Positions 7,512 to 16,456 of a DNA stretch of 36,626 bases are shown here, in pieces. The position numbers and the translations under genes were made by a program. The notes below the pieces were generated by a model. It saw nothing but the letters and a program-made list of their open reading frames with translations, searched no databases and was not told the DNA's origin. Origin of the DNA: DATECU01 sp035286745 (lineage in GTDB: Bacteria > Acidobacteriota > Vicinamibacteria > Fen-336); the NCBI GenBank assembly GCA_035286745.1, contig DATECU010000035.1, positions 1 through 36,626 on the forward strand, written 5' to 3'. The first letter of the stretch is position 1, and each line of letters begins with the position of its first letter.

Positions 7512-8060
7512 ATGCAAGATCCCCTCGCCCCCATGAGCGACCTGCGCTACCCGGTCGGGAAGTTCGTGGCTCCGGCTGCCGTCACAGCGGACGAGCGCGC
7601 CGCCTTCACCCTCCAGATCGAGGAGCTTCCGGCCCGTCTGCGGGCGGCGGTGTCGGGGCTTACGGAACCGCAGCTCGATACCCCCTACCGCCCCGAGGGC
7701 TGGAGGGTGCGTCAGGTGGTTCACCACTTGGCGGACAGTCACCTGAACGCCTTGGTCCGCTTCAAGCTGGCCCTGACCGAGGACGAGCCCGCCATCAAGA
7801 CCTACGCGGAAGCGCGCTGGGCCGAGTTGCCGGACGCCAGGTCGGCGCCGGTCGAGTGGTCGCTGGCGCTCCTGGAGAGCCTCCATCAGCGCTGGGTCCT
7901 GCTGCTGCGCGGCCTGAGCGAGGAGCAGTGGTCCCGTGCCTTTCGGCATCCCGACCACGGCAGGGTCGGGCTCGAGCGCACGCTCGCCCTCTATGCCTGG
8001 CACGGCCGGCACCACCTGGCCCACATCACCTCGCTCCGGGAACGCGAGGGCTGGGCCTGA
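7512..8060 (+). CDS. YfiT/BstA-type DinB-superfamily thiol transferase
   Basis: A 182-residue protein very similar in motif order to Bacillus YfiT, a DinB-superfamily metalloprotein related to bacillithiol S-transferase BstA. RYPVGKF near the N-terminus, LDTPYRPEGWRVRQVVHHLADSH (residues 55-77), RFKLALTEDEPAIKTY, and YAWHGRHHLAHI (161-172) are the diagnostic blocks. H72, H164 and H168 are the probable metal ligands. BstA enzymes conjugate bacillithiol to electrophiles; whether this organism makes bacillithiol is not shown here. The start at 7512 is supported by AGGAGA at 7498-7503; an in-frame ATG at 7533 is an alternative. It converges on the PAP2 gene with one base between stops. Confidence 0.9.
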   Translation: MQDPLAPMSDLRYPVGKFVAPAAVTADERAAFTLQIEELPARLRAAVSGLTEPQLDTPYRPEGWRVRQVVHHLADSHLNALVRFKLALTEDEPAIKTYAEARWAELPDARSAPVEWSLALLESLHQRWVLLLRGLSEEQWSRAFRHPDHGRVGLERTLALYAWHGRHHLAHITSLREREGWA

Positions 8061-8061
8061 T

Positions 8062-8993
8062 CTACTCCGCGCCGCGAGCCACGTCGTGCCCGAAGGCTCG
8101 CTGCCGGCGGGCCCACCAGCCGTCCAGCCGGGGGGCGATGACCATGGCCAGCGGGGCCAGCGCCCAGCCGGCCAGGAGATCCACGAAGTAGTGGTGGCGC
8201 AGGTAGATGGTGGAGACCCAGAGACCCAGGGCGAAAGGCAGGGCCAGCCAGAACCAGACCCGCACATAACGATACGCGAAGAGCAGAGCGACCAGCGAGC
8301 TCGCCGCGTGCAGCGAGGGGAAGGCGGCCCGGCTGTCCACCGGCAAGAGCTGGAAGGCGGCGGCTGAGAGGCTTGAGAACTGGCGGTAGCCCTGGAGGTT
8401 CTTGGTGAAGTCGTGGACCAGCACCAGGCGCGGCGGGGCCGCCGGAAACACGACGTAGAGGAAGTAGCCCAGGTAGAAGCAGACCAGGACCCCCAGGGTG
8501 GCGCGGCGAAACTCCCGCCAGCGGCCCAGCGCCAGCAGCAGCACCGAGGTCGAGGGCGCCAGCCAGGCGAAGTTCACGTAGAAGAAGTTCATCAGTTCGG
8601 TGCGCCCGGGGGTGATGAAGCGCTCGGCCCAGACGCAGGGCACCACCCCGAAGATCAGTCGGTCCAGGGCGGCGAGTTGGAAGTGGATGTCGTGGGGGTT
8701 CACGAAGCCGATGGTGTCGTGGAGGTTAGTGTAGATCAGGATGCAGGTGAGGAAGGGCAGGACCTCTCTCACTCCCAACACCAGCTTGGACCGCGGCCAC
8801 AGCCTGAGCGCCAGCGCCAGCACGGTCAGGAAGGCGATGGCGATGCCGAGACGGACCACCCCGCCGGGATAGCGCGCCCCCAACTCCCCGACCCGTCGCG
8901 CATAGAGGTTGGCGGAGATGGTCAGGTAACTGGTGGGCAGGATGAAGGCGAGGGCGATCGCCTCCTCCAGGCGGAGGAGGAACAGGAGGCGTT

Positions 8994-8997
<4 letters not shown>
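8062..8997 (-). CDS. PAP2-superfamily integral membrane phosphatase/transferase (Aur1-like)
   Basis: A 311-residue polytopic membrane protein with about six hydrophobic segments and the PAP2 phosphatase signature: DSRAAFPSLHAASS (residues 221-234, PSLH at 227-230) and STIYLRHHYFVDLLAG (262-277, catalytic H269 with D273). The AAFPSLHAA form is typical of the Aur1/inositol-phosphotransferase-like branch, which works on lipid phosphates or transfers phospho-headgroups. Substrate unknown. Its GTG start overlaps the TGA stop of the mutase gene (shared GTGA, 8997-8994), so translation is probably coupled to the mutase. Confidence 0.87.
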
Positions 8998-10610
<1,613 letters not shown>

Positions 10611-10674
10611 ACGCGCGTCACGGTAACACAAGCTCCCGGCTTCGGACACGGAAGCTCGGCTGAGGCGGGGCTCC

Positions 10675-10704
10675 TTGACATCAAGAAGACCCTCTCCCCA
10701 TAAT
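10675..10704 (+). promoter_or_regulatory. Sigma-70-type promoter for the 102-residue gene
   Basis: TTGACA at 10675-10680, 18-base spacer, CATAAT at 10699-10704. The start codon follows at 10723 with GACGGGG between. The perfect -35, good -10 and position between divergent genes support it. Confidence 0.6.
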
Positions 10705-10722
10705 TTTCGGTGACGGGGACCC

Positions 10723-11031
10723 ATGGACCGAAACGACCACGCCGGGAGCGAAGACGTCAAGCGGATGGTGCACGATCTGGGTGCGACCATCCAGCGCACG
10801 CTCGCCGAGTCGCCACAGATCTCGCACTGCTTGAATCGGATCAAGGCCGAGGGCTACGAGGTCTCCCTGGTCCTGGAGGCCACCATCGGCTTCAGCAAGA
10901 GCGGCAGCCGGGAAGCCACCAAACTCGACTTCAAGGTGGACAAGCCCGAAGCCACGCCGCCCAAGATGACCCCCCTCGACAAGAAGTTCCTGCGCTCCCT
11001 CAAGATCACCGTCGAAGAAGAAGACGAGTAG
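10723..11031 (+). CDS. Unrecognised 102-residue protein
   Basis: I do not recognise this gene. It starts MDRNDHAGSEDVKRMVHDLG and is soluble, with no signal peptide or membrane segment. Residues about 10-50 look helical (VKRMVHDLGATIQRTLAESPQ). Residues 50-65 form a hydrophobic strand-like stretch (VSLVLEATIGF). The C-terminus is Lys-rich, then acidic (TVEEEDE). One Cys (C36) is present. A good promoter lies directly upstream, and it fits snugly between the mutase and convergent eno (18 bases between its stop and eno's), so it is very likely expressed. Codon use looks like the neighbours. No function is claimed. Confidence 0.7.
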   Translation: MDRNDHAGSEDVKRMVHDLGATIQRTLAESPQISHCLNRIKAEGYEVSLVLEATIGFSKSGSREATKLDFKVDKPEATPPKMTPLDKKFLRSLKITVEEEDE

Positions 11032-11036
11032 GGCCC

Positions 11037-11049
11037 GGCCGCGGCGGCC
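11037..11049. terminator. Small GC hairpin between convergent genes
   Basis: GGCCG-CGG-CGGCC, five base pairs, fills the gap between the 102-residue gene and eno. There is no U-tract. It is at best a weak bidirectional terminator. Confidence 0.25.
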
Positions 11050-12336
11050 TCAGGCGCGAGGATGCAGGGCCGCCCGGCCCGCATAACGAGCCATCGGCCC
11101 CAGTTCCTCTTCGATCCTGAGCAGTTGGTTGTACTTGGCGATGCGGTCGGTGCGGGAGGCGGAGCCGGTCTTGATCTGACCGCAGCCGGTGGCCACCGCC
11201 AGGTCGGCAATGGTCACGTCCTCGGTCTCGCCGCTGCGGTGGCTCATCATGCAGGTGTAGCCGGCGCGGCCGGCCAGCGCCACGCAGTCCAGGGTCTCGG
11301 TCAGGCTGCCGATCTGATTGACCTTGATCAGGATCGAGTTGGCAACGCCCTCGGCAATCCCCCGGCCCAGGATGGCCGGGTTGGTCACGAAGATGTCGTC
11401 GCCGACCAGTTGCAGCTTGCTGCCCAGAGCCCGGGTGAGCGCCTTCCACCCGGTCCAGTCGCCCTCGCCCAGACCGTCCTCGATGGAGACGATGGGGTAG
11501 GCCTTCACCCACTTCTCGTACATGGCCACCATCTGGTCGGCGGTCTTGGCGGCACCACCCGACTTCTTGAACTGGTACTTCTTGCCGTCCCACAGCTCGC
11601 TGGCCGCCACGTCTAACGCAAGCGCGATCTGGGAGCCCGCCCTGTAACCGGCCGCCTTGATGGCGGCCAGGATGGTCTCCAGGGCTTCTTCGGAGGCCTT
11701 GAGATCGGGGGCGAACCCGCCCTCGTCGCCCACCGAGGTGGAGAGCCCCTTCTTCTTCAGGATGGTCTTCAGGTGATGGAAGACCTCGACCCCCATCCTG
11801 AGCGCCTCGGCGAAGCTTGGGGCGCCGTGGGGAACGATCATGAACTCCTGCGGGTCCAGGGTGTTGTCGGCGTGGGCCCCGCCGTTCACGATGTTCATGA
11901 AGGGCACCGGCAGGGTGCGGGCGTTGACTCCACCCACATAACGATAAAGGGGCAGGCCGCAGGCTTCGGCGCCGGCCTTGGCCACCGCCAGGGAGACGGC
12001 CAGGATGGCGTTGGCCCCCAGCTTCTTCTTGGTGTCGGTCCCGTCGAGGTCGATCATCAGCTGGTCGATGAGCGCCTGGTCCCCGGCGTCCTCTCCCAGA
12101 AGCTCGGGGGCAATCCGATCGTTGACGGCGCCGACCGCCTTCTGCACGCCTCGGCCCAGGTAGCGCTTCTTGTCCCCGTCGCGCAACTCGACGGCCTCCC
12201 GCTCGCCGGTCGAAGCGCCCGAGGGGACGGCAGCTCGGCCCAGAGCGCCGCCCTCGAGGATCACCTCCACCTCCACGGTGGGATTGCCTCGGCTGTCCAG
12301 GATCTCGCGGGCGAAGATGGAGTCAATCGTGGTCAT
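11050..12336 (-). CDS. eno: Enolase (phosphopyruvate hydratase)
   Basis: Glycolytic/gluconeogenic enzyme interconverting 2-phosphoglycerate and phosphoenolpyruvate; 428 residues, full length, cytoplasmic. It starts TIDSIFAREILDSRGNPTVEVEV, the canonical N-terminus. VPSGASTGEREAVELRD, MNIVNGGAHADN, SVGDEGGFAPD, YPIVSIEDGLGEGDW and the signature LIKVNQIGSLTET are present, as is the catalytic/loop block SHRSGETED. GAGGTG precedes the ATG at 12336. It lies 42 bases downstream of glgC in the same direction and probably shares its transcript. Confidence 0.98.
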   Translation of the reverse strand: MTTIDSIFAREILDSRGNPTVEVEVILEGGALGRAAVPSGASTGEREAVELRDGDKKRYLGRGVQKAVGAVNDRIAPELLGEDAGDQALIDQLMIDLDGTDTKKKLGANAILAVSLAVAKAGAEACGLPLYRYVGGVNARTLPVPFMNIVNGGAHADNTLDPQEFMIVPHGAPSFAEALRMGVEVFHHLKTILKKKGLSTSVGDEGGFAPDLKASEEALETILAAIKAAGYRAGSQIALALDVAASELWDGKKYQFKKSGGAAKTADQMVAMYEKWVKAYPIVSIEDGLGEGDWTGWKALTRALGSKLQLVGDDIFVTNPAILGRGIAEGVANSILIKVNQIGSLTETLDCVALAGRAGYTCMMSHRSGETEDVTIADLAVATGCGQIKTGSASRTDRIAKYNQLLRIEEELGPMARYAGRAALHPRA

Positions 12337-12378
12337 GGGGCACCTCGGAAGAGAGCAGTCAGCAATCAGCGGGCGGCT

Positions 12379-13623
<1,245 letters not shown>

Positions 13624-13655
13624 CCTGGAACCCCGCAGCGCCCTGGACAGGCGTC

Positions 13656-14288
13656 CTAAAGCCTCGGCCTCAGCACGACCCGGGCGGGAGCCCCGTCGCC
13701 GCCTTCGATCCTCAGGGGCAGGCACACCATGTCGTACTCCCCCGGTTCCACTTCCGAGAGATCGAGTCCTTCCACCACCACCACGCCGGCTTCGAGCAGG
13801 GCGTGGTGCGCGGGGTGTTCGGGACTCGGGTAGGGGTCGATCGAGAGGTAGTCGAAGCCCACCAGCTTGATTCCCGCCTGAGCCAGGTAGCTGGCCGCGT
13901 CGGGCCTCAAGAACACGAAATCGCCCTGGAAGTCCGGCTGGCGCAGCAGGCCCGAGTTGCGGGTCTTGATCAGCACCCGGAGGTCGTCGCGGAGGTCGAG
14001 CGCCTCGAGGTCGGAGCGCTCGATCGAGTGGGGAGCCGCCACCTGGACCACGCGCGCCTTGCCCATCAGGATCTCGAGAGGAAGCTGATCGACGGTCGCC
14101 CCGTCAGCCAGGAAGTGATAGGGCGCATCCACGTGAGTCCCGGCATGGGCACCGAAGGCGAGCTTGGAGAGATTGCAGGGATCGCCGGCCTCGATGCGCT
14201 GGGTGGCCTCCAGGGCGAAACGCGGGTCACCCGGGTACACGGGGAGTTGGGGCGAGAGGGGAATCGTGACGTCGATGATCTTGCTCAT
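13656..14288 (-). CDS. Cyclase/arylformamidase (KynB-like) family metal hydrolase
   Basis: A 210-residue metal-dependent hydrolase of the cyclase family (arylformamidase KynB and relatives). The metal motif HAGTHVDAPYHF (residues 47-58) is complete. The N-terminus IIDVTIPLSPQLPVYPGDP and the later GFDYLSIDPYPSPEHPAHHALL are family-typical. KynB hydrolyses N-formylkynurenine, but no other tryptophan-catabolic gene is nearby, so the substrate is open. A TATAAA-like -10 (reverse) at 14331-14326 lies 37 bases before the ATG, and GAGGGG precedes the start closely. It heads the reverse cluster cyclase-glgC-eno. Confidence 0.85.
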   Translation of the reverse strand: MSKIIDVTIPLSPQLPVYPGDPRFALEATQRIEAGDPCNLSKLAFGAHAGTHVDAPYHFLADGATVDQLPLEILMGKARVVQVAAPHSIERSDLEALDLRDDLRVLIKTRNSGLLRQPDFQGDFVFLRPDAASYLAQAGIKLVGFDYLSIDPYPSPEHPAHHALLEAGVVVVEGLDLSEVEPGEYDMVCLPLRIEGGDGAPARVVLRPRL

Positions 14289-14397
14289 AGGCCCCTCTGG
14301 GGCGTCGAACGAAGGATGGGTGGCCTTTATAGCACAGGCCCCTGAAAGTGACCATGAACCGTCGGGCTGGCGGCTGGCTCCCGCACTCCCCCTGGGG

Positions 14398-14430
14398 CTT
14401 GCCTCGCCGGGCACTCGTTCCGGGCGACCG
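14398..14430. repeat. Degenerate copy of the REP-like palindrome
   Basis: CTTGCCTCGCC then a GGGCACTCGTT spacer and CCGGGCGA: imperfect relative of the palindrome at 7274-7302, sharing the CTTGCCTCGCC left flank. It is in the 252-base divergent gap between the cyclase and the outer-membrane gene. Confidence 0.4.
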
Positions 14431-14476
14431 GACGGTCGGGCGCGCGGCGTGCCGCTTGAGGCGCCGCAATCCAGTA

Positions 14477-14506
14477 TTGACAGCGAATTGCGGTCCGGGG
14501 TAGCGT
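14477..14506 (+). promoter_or_regulatory. Promoter for the outer-membrane barrel gene
   Basis: TTGACA at 14477-14482, 18-base spacer, TAGCGT at 14501-14506. It has the same -10 form as the rpsU, STAS and DUF4388 promoters. The gene start follows at 14541. Confidence 0.45.
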
Positions 14507-14540
14507 GACGAGATACGGGGAGCCCCCCAAGGGGATTCAG

Positions 14541-16247
14541 GTGTTGACGACCAGCAGTCCATCGCGAGGCATCGCCATCCTTTCCCTCGTCCTCCTGGCG
14601 AGATCGGCGGATGCTGCGGGTCCGAACGACGGCGGTCTGGTCGGCGTGGTCGAGGACAGCCGGGGCACCCCGGTCCCGGGGGCGCTGGTCTCGCTGTTCG
14701 GGCGCGGCATTCGGGGATCCAGCCTGGTCATGCTGACCGACGCTACCGGCCGTTTCTTCATGCCCTCGCTGCCAGCGGGGTCCTACACGCTTCGGGCCAT
14801 GCGTGAGGGACACCACCCGGCTCCCGTTCATCAGGTCACGGTGGTGCCCGATCGGGATGCCGTCTTCACCGTCAACCTGACGCCGGTAGGCGAAGAACCC
14901 GCAGCCGACGCCAAGTCGGCAGACGCCCGGGATAACCCGTCGGAGCGGACCCGGGAGCTGCGCTGGTTGCTCCGCCACAAGCGACGGTCGGTGCTGGAAG
15001 AAAGGACCCCGGGGACAGCTTGGGCGGACGACTCGGCCCAAAGGGCCGGTCAGTCCCTGGCCTCTGCGTTCGGCGGCAGCGTAGAACTGCTGGCCAACCC
15101 CGCCTTTGCCGGCTGGGGCGAGGATCCGGGTGGCCCGGACGGGGCGCCGGCCAGCCTCAGCGCGGTGCGCCTCCAGGGGCGCATCAAGAACGCCGCCGAA
15201 TGGAGCTTGGCCGGCTTGGTGGCCGAGAGTGAGGCCACCGCCTGGCGAATCGGCGCTGAGTTCGTGATCGAGCCCGGTGGCGGACACCAGATTCGAGCCG
15301 GCAGCGGCTATGGCAGCCGCTTCCTCCGCGCTCAGGGAAGACCGGCGGAAGGGACTGAGGGCCGCGGGGTGGGAGCCATCCTGCTTCAGGATCGCTTTGA
15401 GGCCGGTGACAAGGTGGTGGCCACGGTGGGGGCTCGGCTTTCCCACATTGGCTTCCTGGAACAGGCCAATCACCTCGATCCCTCGGTGTCGGTGGAGGTG
15501 AGGCGAGACGCTCGCACCCGGCTTCGGGGCAGCTTCAGCGGGCGCACCTTGGCCCCGGGCGGCGACCTCTTGAGCCTGAGCACCCTGGCTTCGGCCCCCG
15601 CCATCTCCTATGCGGTGACCGGCCCCGGCCTGCAATCGGAGCGCGCCTATCGAGTTGAGATGGGGGCCGAGCAGGACTTCGGCGCCACTCAGGTCTCCGC
15701 CCACACCTACTACGAGGATGTCCGGAATCAGTTGTTCAACTCCTTCGAGGGCCCGGCCGGCTCCCTGCGCATCGTGAACGCCGGCGACATGGCCTCGCGG
15801 GGCCTGGGACTCGTCGTCAGCCGCCGCTTCGGACCGTCCCTCGCCGGATCGGTCACCTACACGCTGGGTCACGCCTGGCGCGCCTCCGCCGTGACCTGGG
15901 ACGCGAACGGCGCTCCGCCGCCACCCCTGGTGGAGAGCGACTTCCACGACCTGGTGGCGCGGCTCGATACCCGGGTGCCGGGAACCGCCACTCGCGTGTC
16001 GGCCCTCTACCGAGTGGCCCGGGTGAGCCCCGCGGCCGAGGGTCAAGAGCCGACGCTCCACATCCGCTTCGACCTCCAGATGAGCCAGGCGCTCCCCTTC
16101 ATCGGGAGCTGGACCAGAGCCGACTGGGACTTCCTGGTGGCGGTGCGGAACCTGTACTACGAGCCCTCCGAGGGCGCCATGCTTGACGAGCTGGCGGTCT
16201 CCAACCCGCCCAAGCGCTTGCTGGGAGGCATAGCAGTCAGGTTCTAG
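14541..16247 (+). CDS. Plug-less outer-membrane beta-barrel with carboxypeptidase-regulatory-like domain
   Basis: Exported 568-residue protein. The GTG at 14541 is chosen for AAGGGG at 14530-14534 and because the signal peptide (ILSLVLLARSADA) follows. Residues about 30-115 form a carboxypeptidase-regulatory-like beta-sandwich (VGVVEDSRGTPVPGALVSL...GSYTLRAMREGH), common at the N-terminus of large TonB-dependent proteins. A basic linker (ELRWLLRHKRRSVLEE) follows, then about 390 residues of alternating amphipathic strands ending AVRF, a C-terminal Phe typical of BAM-assembled barrels. I see no TonB plug domain and no clear TonB box between sandwich and barrel. It may be a reduced TonB-receptor relative or a structural/adhesive barrel. 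Ligand unknown. It precedes the histidine kinase by 209 bases. Confidence 0.75.
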   Translation: MLTTSSPSRGIAILSLVLLARSADAAGPNDGGLVGVVEDSRGTPVPGALVSLFGRGIRGSSLVMLTDATGRFFMPSLPAGSYTLRAMREGHHPAPVHQVTVVPDRDAVFTVNLTPVGEEPAADAKSADARDNPSERTRELRWLLRHKRRSVLEERTPGTAWADDSAQRAGQSLASAFGGSVELLANPAFAGWGEDPGGPDGAPASLSAVRLQGRIKNAAEWSLAGLVAESEATAWRIGAEFVIEPGGGHQIRAGSGYGSRFLRAQGRPAEGTEGRGVGAILLQDRFEAGDKVVATVGARLSHIGFLEQANHLDPSVSVEVRRDARTRLRGSFSGRTLAPGGDLLSLSTLASAPAISYAVTGPGLQSERAYRVEMGAEQDFGATQVSAHTYYEDVRNQLFNSFEGPAGSLRIVNAGDMASRGLGLVVSRRFGPSLAGSVTYTLGHAWRASAVTWDANGAPPPPLVESDFHDLVARLDTRVPGTATRVSALYRVARVSPAAEGQEPTLHIRFDLQMSQALPFIGSWTRADWDFLVAVRNLYYEPSEGAMLDELAVSNPPKRLLGGIAVRF

Positions 16248-16388
16248 GCCCTGGGGTTGGATCGAGTGGGGGAGTCCGGCGATTCAAATATCCGTACTAT
16301 CGATTCGTCCGACTGGATCCCAAACCCCGGGACGACCACGAACCCTCTGAAAACAGGGCGCTTACGGCGTTGGCGTCGCCACCAATGC

Positions 16389-16404
16389 CGGCATGCCGTT
16401 TGCA
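16389..16404 (+). promoter_or_regulatory. Candidate sigma-54 (-24/-12) promoter of the kinase-regulator operon
   Basis: CGGCATG-CCGT-TTGCA against consensus TGGCACG-N4-TTGCW: GG and GC are ten bases apart, and nine of eleven conserved positions match. It lies 53 bases before the kinase ATG at 16457. The operon encodes a sigma-54-dependent regulator, so autoregulation is plausible. Chance matches are possible in GC-rich DNA. Confidence 0.45.
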
Positions 16405-16456
16405 CTTCGCTTCACGTCTCCTGGTCCGCGGTCCTTCCGCGGCTCGGGATCCCGAG

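Noticed and set aside
16248..16456. Small coding frame between the barrel gene and the kinase
   Set aside because: The readable frame (about 67 codons) begins with a non-ATG codon, has no ribosome-binding site and no family features, and overlaps the kinase start.
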